Assembly: GCA_002456995.1 (NCBI GenBank)
Contig: NTKC01000001.1
Location: 104,564 to 168,563 of the forward strand
Source: Candidatus Thioglobus sp. MED-G25
GTDB lineage: Bacteria > Pseudomonadota > Gammaproteobacteria > Arenicellales > UBA868
Length of the DNA: 64,000 bases
Direction: 5' to 3'
The position numbers and the translations under genes were made by a program. The notes under the pieces were generated by a model, which worked only from the letters and a program-made list of their open reading frames with translations, was not told the origin of the DNA and made no database searches. Positions 10,788 to 20,523 of the stretch are shown here, one piece after another (the first letter of the stretch is position 1; every line of letters starts with the position of its first letter).

Positions 10788-12170
10788 ATGATGAAAACAC
10801 TAATTTACCGGACCATAATCTGTGCGACACTCATGTTGCTTCTGGGGCCGATGCAGTCGAACGGAGCGGGCTTGCCGCTGGCACTCGATGGCCAGACTCT
10901 GCCCAGTCTGGCTCCCATGCTGGAAGATGTACTACCGACTGTGGTCAACATTTCGACCGAGGGACGGGTGTCAGCTAGCGGCAGTCCGTTTCAATCGGAT
11001 CCATTTTTCAAGCACTTTTTTGATTCGCGTCCCGACAGCCAGCCCAGACAACGCCCTACACAGGGTCAGGGATCGGGTGTCATCATTGACAGTGAATCCG
11101 GCTACGTGGTGACCAATCATCATGTGATCGAAAACGCGGACCAGATTCGTGTTCGTTTGGATGACGGCCGTTCGTTTGAGGCGAAGGTGGTGGGTGCCGA
11201 TCCCGAAGCCGATGTCGCAGTCATCCAGATACCAGCACAAGGCCTGAGGGCGATCAATATTGGAGATTCGGATTCGCTTCGAGTTGGAGATTTTGTGGTG
11301 GCGATCGGCAATCCGTTTGGATTAAGTCAAACGGCGACCTCCGGAATCGTTAGTGCACTCGGCCGAAACCGACTCGGTATAGAGGGTTATGAGGATTTTA
11401 TTCAAACCGATGCATCCATCAACATGGGAAACTCGGGTGGGGCACTGGTCAATCTGCGTGGAGAACTGATTGGGGTGAATGCGGCCATCATTTCTGGAGG
11501 TGGCGGCAGCGTTGGAATTGGTTTTGCTATTCCGGTCAACATGGTGATGAGCCTGATCAAGCAGATCATTGAGTTCGGCGAAGTGCGGCGCGGAATGCTC
11601 GGTGTACACATTCAAGATCTGACACCGGAGCTTGCTCAAGCATTTGGTATTGAGTCTGGCGACGGTGCCCTCATTATGCAGGTTATACCGGGCTCAGCAG
11701 CAGAGGCTGCAGGTCTTAAGGAAGGCGATGTCATCACCAAGGTAAACGGTCGAGTCATCAAAGGTATGACAGAACTTCGAAACATCATTGGCATGTTGCC
11801 CGCTGATGAAGAAATCGAGGTGACCTATCTGCGTGAAGACGAATCGCTCACCAAGAAAATACGCATCAGAGCGCGGGTTGCCAAATCCGGTCAAGGCGTA
11901 CAGATCAGCAAAAGGTTCGAAGGCGCTCGTCTGGAAGACGTCGACGGCAGCAGCAGTCAGCATGGCCAACCCGGGATAAGGGTTGTAGAGGTTACTCAAG
12001 AGAGTGCCGCCTGGCAGGCGGGCCTGCGGTCGGGCGATATTATTCTTACAGTGGACAAGCAAAAAGTGTTCAGCCTGAAAGATCTGGTACAGATCGTAAA
12101 CGGAAGAACCAGCGAACTTTTGCTGCTTATTCAGCGCGGTGAATCAGCATTGTATCTGTGGATACCGTAA
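10788..12170 (+). CDS. DegP/DegQ-family periplasmic serine endoprotease (two PDZ)
   Basis: Signal peptide, GSGVIIDSESGYVVTNHHVI, TDASINMGNSGGALVN catalytic Ser, PDZ repeats. Confidence 0.94.
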   Translation: MMKTLIYRTIICATLMLLLGPMQSNGAGLPLALDGQTLPSLAPMLEDVLPTVVNISTEGRVSASGSPFQSDPFFKHFFDSRPDSQPRQRPTQGQGSGVIIDSESGYVVTNHHVIENADQIRVRLDDGRSFEAKVVGADPEADVAVIQIPAQGLRAINIGDSDSLRVGDFVVAIGNPFGLSQTATSGIVSALGRNRLGIEGYEDFIQTDASINMGNSGGALVNLRGELIGVNAAIISGGGGSVGIGFAIPVNMVMSLIKQIIEFGEVRRGMLGVHIQDLTPELAQAFGIESGDGALIMQVIPGSAAEAAGLKEGDVITKVNGRVIKGMTELRNIIGMLPADEEIEVTYLREDESLTKKIRIRARVAKSGQGVQISKRFEGARLEDVDGSSSQHGQPGIRVVEVTQESAAWQAGLRSGDIILTVDKQKVFSLKDLVQIVNGRTSELLLLIQRGESALYLWIP

Positions 12171-12227
12171 CGAAAAACTGATCCAACATATGACCACTAC
12201 GGTTCAAACTGAACGCCAAGCCAGATC

Positions 12228-12920
12228 ATGAAACAAGACCTTATCGCACCGTCTATTCTTTCAGCCGACTTTGCAAAACTGGGTGAAGACGTCGAAGCTG
12301 TGATCGCATCTGGCGCCGACATGGTGCATTTTGATGTTATGGACAACCATTACGTTCCAAATCTGACGATAGGTCCCATGGTTTGCCAAGCCTTGCGTAG
12401 CCATGGTATCGAGGCACCCATAGACGTCCATCTGATGGTAAAGCCTGTGGATCGGATTATTCCCGATTTTGCCGATGCTGGAGCGACCTATATTTCTTTC
12501 CATCCTGAAGCCAGTGACCATGTTGATCGCACACTACAACTGATTCGAGACAACGGATGTCGGCCCGGCCTAGTGTTCAATCCTGCCACACCGCTAGATT
12601 CTTTACGCTATGCGATACACAACATAGACATGATTCTGCTGATGTCAGTGAATCCAGGATTCGCTGGACAGAAGTTCATCTCAACCACATTAGAGAAGCT
12701 TAAACAGGTTCGGGCGATGATCGACGAGTCGGGCTTGGAGATACGACTTGAGATCGATGGGGGTGTCAATCTGGAAAACATCGGCGCCATAGCGCAAGCA
12801 GGTGCTGACACCTTCGTCGCTGGGTCGGCTGTTTTTAGTGCCGGCAATGATTCGGACCCAAACCGCTACGATTCAGTAATCGCTGAGTTGCGTACTGCGC
12901 TCGCCCAGGCTAGACGATGA
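12228..12920 (+). CDS. rpe: Ribulose-phosphate 3-epimerase
   Basis: [45 protein letters not shown]. Confidence 0.96.
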   Translation: MKQDLIAPSILSADFAKLGEDVEAVIASGADMVHFDVMDNHYVPNLTIGPMVCQALRSHGIEAPIDVHLMVKPVDRIIPDFADAGATYISFHPEASDHVDRTLQLIRDNGCRPGLVFNPATPLDSLRYAIHNIDMILLMSVNPGFAGQKFISTTLEKLKQVRAMIDESGLEIRLEIDGGVNLENIGAIAQAGADTFVAGSAVFSAGNDSDPNRYDSVIAELRTALAQARR

Positions 12921-13636
12921 GTCAGGCCGGCCCTGGTTCGGCCGGGCGATCCCTGTCACGCCCCCTGTCGGTACGCGCGGTACTGTTTGATCTTGACGGT
13001 ACGCTGGTCGATTCCGCGCCGGATCTGACCCTTGCGGCCAACAAAATGTTGAGTGCATTGGGGTACCCCCAGGTGAACTGCACGCAAGTGAAGGGTTGGG
13101 TCGGTGATGGTGTACGCAGCTTGGTCCTGCGCGCGCTGACCGCGATTGTGGGAGATGTGCCAGATGAATCCTTAATCGAGCAGGGCTATGGCCTCTTTCA
13201 GCGCTATTACGCCGAATCAGTTTACCAAGACAGTACGCTTTATCTCGGGGTCCATGAAACGTTGCAAACGCTGAAATCTAGTGGGCTCGCATTAGCCTGC
13301 GTCACCAACAAACCGAGCCGTTTTACCAAACCGGTGCTGGAGAAATCCGGGCTAACCGGGTTCTTCGGCGCTGTGGTATCCGGCGACGATCTGCCACTGA
13401 AAAAACCCGATCCGGCGCCACTTCAGTTTGCCGCCGAGCAACTGGGAGTGCCGCTGACAGCCTGTGTGCTTGTCGGTGATTCGATCAACGACATTTGTGC
13501 TGCCGGTGCCGCCGAGATTCCGGTGTTGTGGGCTACCTACGGGTATGCCGGCCAGGATGATATCGAACAGGACGCAACTTATGGGGCAATTGATACGATT
13601 GTTCAGCTGTGTGAGTGCCTGCAAGTCGCCAGCTGA
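12917..13636 (+). CDS. gph: Phosphoglycolate phosphatase
   Basis: [35 protein letters not shown] motifs. Confidence 0.94.
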   Translation: MSQAGPGSAGRSLSRPLSVRAVLFDLDGTLVDSAPDLTLAANKMLSALGYPQVNCTQVKGWVGDGVRSLVLRALTAIVGDVPDESLIEQGYGLFQRYYAESVYQDSTLYLGVHETLQTLKSSGLALACVTNKPSRFTKPVLEKSGLTGFFGAVVSGDDLPLKKPDPAPLQFAAEQLGVPLTACVLVGDSINDICAAGAAEIPVLWATYGYAGQDDIEQDATYGAIDTIVQLCECLQVAS

Positions 13637-13810
13637 GTACAATAGACCTAGATCTCCTGGAGATCGACAATACTATTGCTGTTCATCAGCGGGACGACAG
13701 CCTTCAAACCCCAATGAACTCACTATCGAACCATTTGTCGTGTTTACTGAACTACGCTGTAGTCTACCGAGACATACCGGAATTGCCCACGGTTCAGGAA
13801 AAATTCTGAA

Positions 13811-15304
13811 ATGATTAGCCGATTAGACTATGACCAATATCGGGCTGCTGGTTACAACCGTATCCCCATGGTGAGGACGGTACTGGCCGATTTCGAGACG
13901 CCAGTTAGCACGTATGTCAAACTTGCTCAGGGTGCATACAGCTACCTGCTTGAGTCAGTACAGGGCGGCGAGAAGTGGGGCCGCTACTCGATGATCGGAT
14001 TGCCGTGTGCAACCGTGATCAAGGTCGACGGTGATCAGGTTGTGATTGAAGAGGACGGTGAAGTGATACACAGCCAGTCGACCGATGATCCACTGAGTGC
14101 CATTCAACAGATTCAGCATCAGTTCCGTGTCCCTCAAATCGATGGCATGCCCAGATTTACCGGTGGTCTGGTCGGTTACTTCGGCTACGAAACAATCAAT
14201 TATGTAGAAACCCATCTGGGGGAGACTGCCAAACCCGATCCAGTTGGAGCGCCGGATATTCTGCTGATGGTGTCAGATGAAGTTGTTGTGTTTGATAATC
14301 TCAGTGGTCGGCTCCATGTCATCGTACACACCGACCCTGAAGCAGAGGATGCATTTGAAGCCGGTAATCACCGTTTAGACGAGCTGGCGAGTCAGATTCA
14401 GCAAGAGACGGTGTCGGCGGCTGTACCAACCACTACGCCGGTTGCAGAGGACGATTTTGTTTCTTCGTTTGAACAAGTCGAGTTTGAAGCTGCTGTTGAA
14501 GCGGCCAAGGAATATATTCGCAGCGGCGATGTTTTTCAGACAGTGCTGTCACAGCGTCTGTCCATACCTTTTCGGGCCGAACCTCTCACCATGTACCGCG
14601 CACTGCGCACAGTCAATCCTTCGCCCTACATGTACTATCTCGACTTGGAGGATTTCCACATCGTCGGTTCCTCTCCGGAAATTCTGGCCCGACTAGAAGA
14701 CGGACAAGTCACGGTACGGCCCATTGCCGGCACCCGCCGTCGGGGACACACCGATGAAGAAGATCGGCATCTCGAGCAGGAACTGATTTCTGATCCCAAA
14801 GAACTTGCCGAGCACCTGATGCTGGTGGACCTCGGGCGTAATGATGTTGGTCGCATAGCCCAAATCGGTTCAGTCAAACTGACTGCAAAGATGGAAATCG
14901 AACGCTATTCACACGTGATGCACATTGCCTCTAATGTGGTAGGACAATTGCGCGATGACTATGATGCGATTGACGTACTTCGCGCAACATTTCCAGCCGG
15001 GACCGTGTCCGGCGCACCCAAGGTGCGCGCAATGGAGATCATCGAAGAGCTGGAGCCAGACCGTCGTGGTATTTACGCTGGAGCGCTGGGTTACATTGGT
15101 TGGAACGGGAATATGGACACAGCGATTACGATTCGTACAGCCATCATTGCCAATGGACGGTTATACATTCAAGCCGGCGCTGGTATCGTTGCCGACTCGA
15201 TCCCCGCCCAAGAATGGAAAGAATGTATGAACAAAGGCCGAGCTGTATTCCGCGCGGCAGCAATGGCTGCTCAAGGGCTCGATCTGGCAGTGCTTGATGA
15301 CTAG
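13811..15304 (+). CDS. trpE: Anthranilate synthase component I
   Basis: RPIAGTRRRG, EHLMLVDLGRNDVGR, FPAGTVSGAPKVRAMEII. Confidence 0.96.
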   Translation: MISRLDYDQYRAAGYNRIPMVRTVLADFETPVSTYVKLAQGAYSYLLESVQGGEKWGRYSMIGLPCATVIKVDGDQVVIEEDGEVIHSQSTDDPLSAIQQIQHQFRVPQIDGMPRFTGGLVGYFGYETINYVETHLGETAKPDPVGAPDILLMVSDEVVVFDNLSGRLHVIVHTDPEAEDAFEAGNHRLDELASQIQQETVSAAVPTTTPVAEDDFVSSFEQVEFEAAVEAAKEYIRSGDVFQTVLSQRLSIPFRAEPLTMYRALRTVNPSPYMYYLDLEDFHIVGSSPEILARLEDGQVTVRPIAGTRRRGHTDEEDRHLEQELISDPKELAEHLMLVDLGRNDVGRIAQIGSVKLTAKMEIERYSHVMHIASNVVGQLRDDYDAIDVLRATFPAGTVSGAPKVRAMEIIEELEPDRRGIYAGALGYIGWNGNMDTAITIRTAIIANGRLYIQAGAGIVADSIPAQEWKECMNKGRAVFRAAAMAAQGLDLAVLDD

Positions 15305-15345
15305 TCCGGTGTAGTAACTGACAGAGTTAGTCCAGGAAATTAGAC

Positions 15346-15912
15346 ATGTTGCTCATGATCGATAATTACGATTCGTTTACGTATAACCTGGTGCAGTATC
15401 TGGGTGAGTTAGGTCAGGAAGTCATCGTTTATCGAAACGACCAGATCAGCCTCGACGAAATTGGCAAACTTGCACCCGACCATATCGTGATTTCACCGGG
15501 GCCGTGTACACCAAATGAGGCCGGCATATCGGTAGATTTGGTCAAGGAATTTGGTGCGCATATCTCTATACTGGGCGTTTGTCTGGGGCATCAGAGTATT
15601 GCCCAGGCCTTCGGTGGCGTCATCGTGCGAGCGAGGCGGTTGATGCACGGCAAAACCTCTATGATCTTGCACCAGGGTGGAGGATTATTCAGGGGGGTGC
15701 CGAGTCCTTTTCAGGCCACCCGATATCACTCTTTGGTGGTTCAGGAGGCTTCCTTGCCGGATTGTTTTGAAATTACGGCACGGGCCGATGATGACGAAAT
15801 TATGGGTATACGGCACCAGGAGTGGCCGCTCCAGGGCGTTCAGTTTCATCCCGAATCCATACTGACCCAGTATGGTCACCAGCAACTGCAGAATTTTCTT
15901 GACGGCGCTTAG
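15346..15912 (+). CDS. trpG: Anthranilate/aminodeoxychorismate synthase glutamine amidotransferase
   Basis: [38 protein letters not shown]. Confidence 0.95.
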   Translation: MLLMIDNYDSFTYNLVQYLGELGQEVIVYRNDQISLDEIGKLAPDHIVISPGPCTPNEAGISVDLVKEFGAHISILGVCLGHQSIAQAFGGVIVRARRLMHGKTSMILHQGGGLFRGVPSPFQATRYHSLVVQEASLPDCFEITARADDDEIMGIRHQEWPLQGVQFHPESILTQYGHQQLQNFLDGA

Positions 15913-15914
15913 CC

Positions 15915-16724
15915 ATGGAAAGGCCACGCGCCGATATTCTGGAACGCATACTTGAGCGTAAACGCGAGCAGGTTGCGAAGTTGCGTGGGACGACATCACA
16001 GTCAACCCTTGATCGCCTGGTTGCATCGCAGGAGCCACCGCGCGGATTTATAGATGCTTTGTTGACTCGCACGTCACAGGGTGGTGCCGCGGTGATCGCT
16101 GAGATCAAGAAAGCTTCACCCAGTCAGGGCGTGATACGTGCCGACTTCGATCCGACCTCAATCGCCTTGAGTTATGCCAAAGGTGGTGCGGCCTGCCTTT
16201 CAGTGTTGACGGAACCTGATTTTTTTCAGGGTCAGGCCGAGGACCTTGTGGCTGCACGTTGCGCCAGCAGGTTACCGGTTTTACGCAAAGATTTCATAGT
16301 CGACCCTTGGCAGATCGCCGAATCCCGGGCTATCGGTGCGGACTGTATACTGTTGATCGTTGCGGCGTTGGACCCAACGACTATGGTTGAGTTGGCAGCA
16401 GCCGCATCTGACTATAGCTTGGATATGCTGATCGAAGTGCATGATAGGAACGAACTCGAACTGGCACTGGCGATCAAACCAAAAATGATTGGTGTGAACA
16501 ACCGTGATTTACATACATTCAAGACAACGCTGACGACAACGCTCGATTTGTTGCCTTCGATACCTGACGATGTGCTCGTGGTCACGGAAAGTGGAATTCA
16601 GACAGCCCAGGATGTTGTTTTAATGCGACAGAACGGTGTGAGTAGCTTTCTAGTTGGAGAAGCGTTTATGCGGGCTGAAGAACCAGGCCAACGGTTGGCT
16701 GATTTGTTCGATCTTACACACTAA
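15915..16724 (+). CDS. trpC: Indole-3-glycerol phosphate synthase
   Basis: AEIKKASPSQGVIRADFDP, LSVLTEPDFFQG, VNNRDLHTF. Confidence 0.96.
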   Translation: MERPRADILERILERKREQVAKLRGTTSQSTLDRLVASQEPPRGFIDALLTRTSQGGAAVIAEIKKASPSQGVIRADFDPTSIALSYAKGGAACLSVLTEPDFFQGQAEDLVAARCASRLPVLRKDFIVDPWQIAESRAIGADCILLIVAALDPTTMVELAAAASDYSLDMLIEVHDRNELELALAIKPKMIGVNNRDLHTFKTTLTTTLDLLPSIPDDVLVVTESGIQTAQDVVLMRQNGVSSFLVGEAFMRAEEPGQRLADLFDLTH

Positions 16725-16742
16725 ACGGATACGGTTAACCAG

Positions 16743-17159
16743 ATGCACGCAACAGTGACGGTTACGACGGACAACGCACTGCTGGGTTCATCAGATAGCG
16801 GTCATCAAGTAACTATGGACATGGCACCTGATCTGGGCGGTCAGAATCAGGGCCCGCGGCCTATGGAAATGTTACTGCTGGGTATGGGTGGCTGCACGCT
16901 CATCGATGTGATGTTCATCCTGCGTAAATCGCGTCAGGCATTCAGTGATATGCGAGTGGAACTCGAGGCGCAACGGGCCGAAGAAATTCCACAGGTATTC
17001 ACCCGGATTCACGCCCATTTTGTCGTCAGTGGCAATGACCTCGATCCTAAAAAGGTCGCTAGGGCGATTGACCTTTCTGCTGAAAAATACTGTTCAGCAT
17101 CCAGGATGCTGGGTGCGGTTGCAGAGATTACGCACGATTACGAAATCGTGTCAGACTAA
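16743..17159 (+). CDS. OsmC family protein
   Basis: GPRPMEMLLLGMGGCTLIDVMFILRKSRQ, SAEKYCSASRMLG. Confidence 0.9.
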   Translation: MHATVTVTTDNALLGSSDSGHQVTMDMAPDLGGQNQGPRPMEMLLLGMGGCTLIDVMFILRKSRQAFSDMRVELEAQRAEEIPQVFTRIHAHFVVSGNDLDPKKVARAIDLSAEKYCSASRMLGAVAEITHDYEIVSD

Positions 17160-17206
17160 GGCTCTGACGCCTCATGGCTCGGCACTGACTACCGGAATCC
17201 TGGCGC

Positions 17207-18259
17207 ATGGAATTTATTACAAGCTGGTTCAAGCAACATTTTTCAAACCCTCAGGTTGTGTATTTGGGGTTGTTCCTCCTGGTGTTATTCGCGGTGCTAA
17301 TTCTGATGGGTCAGATGATTGGTCCCGTACTTGTCGGAATCGTGATCGCTTATTTGTTGGAAGGGTTGGTCAGTAAATTTGAGGGTATGAGGGCACCCCG
17401 ATTTATTGCAGTCTTGATCGTATTTATCGTATTTCTGTTGTTTTTCGTCGTGATACTTTTTGGATTGTTGCCGTTGGTGTCGCAACAGGCCACCCAGTTT
17501 GTGCAGCAGATTCCAAACATGTTGGGGAAAGGGCACGCAGCTATGCTGAAACTACCGGACATGTATCCAGATCTCGTTTCTCAAACCCAGATCGATGTAA
17601 TCATGACAGCCATGCGTTTGGAGCTGACATCTTGGGGTCAGGCAATAGTTTCTATTTCTATGTCATCAGTTGTTGGACTGATTACGGTGCTGATTTATCT
17701 TGTGTTGCTGCCGTTACTGGTATTTTTTTTCCTCAAAGACAAACAGGTGATGATGCAGTGGTTAAGTCGCTTCGTCCCCAAAGAACACCAGTTGGTAGAA
17801 CAGGTTTGGATCGAAGTCGATCGACAGATAGGCAACTATGTCCGTGGCAAGTTCTGGGAAATCGTTGTCGTCTGGATTGCCTGCCAGATCACTTTTTCGT
17901 TCCTGGGTCTCGAATACGCGACCTTGCTGGCCATGCTTGTCGCATTGTCTGTCCTAATTCCTTATGTTGGCGCTGCAGTGGTCACAATTCCTGTGGTATT
18001 GGTGGCATGGTTCCAGTGGGGTTGGGGTAGCGAATTTGGTTATTTATTTGCTGCATATGTTGTTATCCAACTATTAGATGGTAATTTGTTGGTGCCTATT
18101 TTGTTTTCAGAGGTCAATAACCTGCATCCCGTGGCGATCATCTCGGCTGTTTTAATCTTTGGGAGCCTTTGGGGTCTGATCGGCGTATTTTTCGCGATAC
18201 CACTCGCTACATTGGTCCATGCGGTAATTAATGCCTGGCCAAAAAATACCGAGGCTTAG
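17207..18259 (+). CDS. AI-2E transporter (PerM) family membrane protein
   Basis: Multi-TM; FFLKDKQVMMQWLSRFVP, IPYVGAAVVTIP, QLLDGNLLVPILFSE. Confidence 0.88.
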   Translation: MEFITSWFKQHFSNPQVVYLGLFLLVLFAVLILMGQMIGPVLVGIVIAYLLEGLVSKFEGMRAPRFIAVLIVFIVFLLFFVVILFGLLPLVSQQATQFVQQIPNMLGKGHAAMLKLPDMYPDLVSQTQIDVIMTAMRLELTSWGQAIVSISMSSVVGLITVLIYLVLLPLLVFFFLKDKQVMMQWLSRFVPKEHQLVEQVWIEVDRQIGNYVRGKFWEIVVVWIACQITFSFLGLEYATLLAMLVALSVLIPYVGAAVVTIPVVLVAWFQWGWGSEFGYLFAAYVVIQLLDGNLLVPILFSEVNNLHPVAIISAVLIFGSLWGLIGVFFAIPLATLVHAVINAWPKNTEA

Positions 18260-18354
18260 GATTCAAGTCAGCATATTTGGTGTGACTGCATAGTCATATC
18301 TTCTGTCGCCTGCGTTAAAAATATTGATTGAGCGGAGTCACTTGACGCATAACG

Positions 18355-19677
18355 GTGACGAGGTATCATCGACAGTTATTCAGAAAAAATAAGGCATGTT
18401 TACCGTTGGATAGCAGAAATTCAACAGTCAGCAGCAGAACCGCAGCGGGTGAGCGCTTCAGGACCGAGGACTCAACTGGCAACGGTTTCTCTCGCGCGTA
18501 TGAACGTTGGGGTCTTCGCCAGTTGTTTCAGCAGATGGGCGATCCTCAGGTATCGATGCGATTGTGGGACGGTTTTAGCATTACACCTCGTCAGGGAGAA
18601 TCGCTGGCGACAATCAAAATTCACAGTCGTCGGACCCTCGCACAATTAGTCCTGAAAGGTGACGTTGCGTTCGGTGATGAGTTTGCAGCCGGCAATATCG
18701 AGATCGATGGCGATCTGGTTGCGCTGCTGGTTGAACTGTATGGCAGTCGGGCACAACAGCGGTCGTTTCTTGCGCGAGTGGTTGAGCTTCTTTTCCGCAA
18801 TAGACCGCGCAGTAACACACTGCAGGGTTCACGTGACCATATCCATCATCATTACGACATCGGTAATGCATTTTATAAGTTGTGGTTGGACCATGAGATG
18901 CAGTACACCTGCGCCTATTTTCCGGAGCCGGACATGAGTCTGGAAGCGGCCCAACAAGCCAAAATGGATCACATCTGTCGAAAATTACGCCTTGAGCCGG
19001 GTGACCGGGTAGTAGAGGCCGGCTGTGGCTGGGGATCACTCGCCCGACACATGGCACTCCATTACGGTGCCAAGGTGACAGCCTGGAACATTTCTCATGA
19101 GCAAGCCAGGTATGCCACTGAGCGGGCAAAAGCAGAAGGGTATGATGACAGGGTGCGTTACGTGGAGGATGACTACAGGAACATCAGTGGTGAATATGAC
19201 GTATTTGTATCGGTGGGTATGCTGGAACACGTAGGCGAACAGAATTATTCAGCTCTGGGTTCGGTAGTCGACACGTGCCTTGCCGCAGACGGCCGGGCAT
19301 TGATTCACACGATTGGTCGAAACCAACCGAAGCTAATGAATGCATGGATTGAAAAAAGAATATTTCCAGGTGCCTATCCACCGACCCTACGAGAAATGAT
19401 GGGCATTCTCGAACCAAACAATTTTTCAGTACTTGATGTTGAAAATCTCAGGTTGCACTATGCCCGCACACTGGAACACTGGTTGTTGCGTTATGACGAT
19501 GCCAGCGATGAAGTTGTCGAAATGTTTGATCCGGCATTTGCTCGGGCCTGGCGACTTTATCTGTGTGGTTCGATTGCTGCCTTTCTCTACGGATCGTTAC
19601 AACTCTTCCAAGTTCTGTTTGCCCGTGGGCGGGACAACACCGTACCCTGGTCAAGACAGCACCAGTATCTTTCCTGA
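18355..19677 (+). CDS. cfa: Cyclopropane-fatty-acyl-phospholipid synthase family methyltransferase
   Basis: HHHYDIGNAFYKLWLDHEMQYTCAYF, VVEAGCGWGSLARHMA; GTG start at 18355 uncertain. Confidence 0.9.
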   Translation: MTRYHRQLFRKNKACLPLDSRNSTVSSRTAAGERFRTEDSTGNGFSRAYERWGLRQLFQQMGDPQVSMRLWDGFSITPRQGESLATIKIHSRRTLAQLVLKGDVAFGDEFAAGNIEIDGDLVALLVELYGSRAQQRSFLARVVELLFRNRPRSNTLQGSRDHIHHHYDIGNAFYKLWLDHEMQYTCAYFPEPDMSLEAAQQAKMDHICRKLRLEPGDRVVEAGCGWGSLARHMALHYGAKVTAWNISHEQARYATERAKAEGYDDRVRYVEDDYRNISGEYDVFVSVGMLEHVGEQNYSALGSVVDTCLAADGRALIHTIGRNQPKLMNAWIEKRIFPGAYPPTLREMMGILEPNNFSVLDVENLRLHYARTLEHWLLRYDDASDEVVEMFDPAFARAWRLYLCGSIAAFLYGSLQLFQVLFARGRDNTVPWSRQHQYLS

Positions 19678-19696
19678 ACGGTAGTTACAACGAACA

Positions 19697-20008
19697 ATGC
19701 GCCGCGTCTACACTGCTGCAACGCTGCCGGAAGCGCACTTGATTCTGCAACAACTTGAAAGCGCCGGAATCAACGCTCGGGTATTTAATGAGAACGCACA
19801 GGGCGCTATCGGAGAACTGCCAGTCACCGATACCTGGCCGGATGTTTGCATCGTTCAGAATCACCAATTTCATGCTGCCCGGGCAGTGATTGAGCGTTAC
19901 GAAACCAGCTCGGAAGACGAGCTGTTATGCAATTCTTGTGGTGAGACCTCCCCAGGCAGTTTTGAAGTGTGCTGGCAGTGTCATGCAGTCCTGTCGACAC
20001 AAGCTTGA
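19697..20008 (+). CDS. DUF2007-like signal-transducing/Zn-ribbon protein
   Basis: RRVYTAATLPEAHLILQQLESAGINARVFNE; C-terminal CNSCGE...CWQC zinc ribbon. Confidence 0.75.
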   Translation: MRRVYTAATLPEAHLILQQLESAGINARVFNENAQGAIGELPVTDTWPDVCIVQNHQFHAARAVIERYETSSEDELLCNSCGETSPGSFEVCWQCHAVLSTQA

Positions 20009-20131
20009 GGAGGTGTAAGAACCCGGCATCAGAATCCGATAGGATCGACATTTCGAATTTGGAGGTTGCCCCCCAATCTGTCAGATAGGATAGTCGCGGC
20101 GGAAGCGGTTCAATATAGTAAAATCAGGTCA

Positions 20132-20158
20132 CCCCAGATCGGACTGGCCGATCTGGGG
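20132..20158. promoter_or_regulatory. Perfect 11-bp inverted repeat (hairpin) upstream of the DUF4389-like gene
   Basis: CCCCAGATCGG-ACTGG-CCGATCTGGGG, no adjacent T-run, 17 bp upstream of ATG 20176. Confidence 0.6.
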
Positions 20159-20175
20159 ATAAAATATTCACGATA

Positions 20176-20484
20176 ATGGACGCACACGAACCTACTGAAC
20201 TTCGAACCGGCGAAACCTGGTTGCGCCTGGTGGTGATGCTTGTTTACTTCTTTATGGTGTTTTACGTGGTGAAGTTTCTGGTTGGAATCAGTATGCTTTT
20301 TCAGTTTGTCTTGGTCGTCTTCAGGGGCTCAGTCAACATCCGACTCAAAAAGTTCACTGCGGATCTCAATCTTTTTGCATACAACGTGCTGCAATACGTA
20401 TCTTGGAACACCGATCAACGACCTTTCCCGTTCTGTGACTGGCCCTGCGCGGAAGATCTGTCCGCGCCTGCCGAAGATCGCTGA
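20176..20484 (+). CDS. DUF4389-like membrane protein
   Basis: Two hydrophobic segments, YFFMVFYVVKFLVGISMLFQFVLVVF, YVSWNTDQRPFPF. Confidence 0.75.
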   Translation: MDAHEPTELRTGETWLRLVVMLVYFFMVFYVVKFLVGISMLFQFVLVVFRGSVNIRLKKFTADLNLFAYNVLQYVSWNTDQRPFPFCDWPCAEDLSAPAEDR

Positions 20485-20523
20485 GCGTGATGGGTTCAAC
20501 AGTCTGATTCCCATACCAGTTCG

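Noticed and set aside
13615-13809. 64-aa ORF just before trpE, considered as a trp leader peptide
   Set aside because: No tandem Trp codons and no clear terminator/antiterminator pair; the small GATCTCC-T-GGAGATC palindrome at 13651-13665 alone is not enough.
18614-19129. 171-aa minus-strand ORF
   Set aside because: Antisense to cfa methyltransferase motifs; composition (His/Pro/Arg/Cys-rich) typical of shadow frames.
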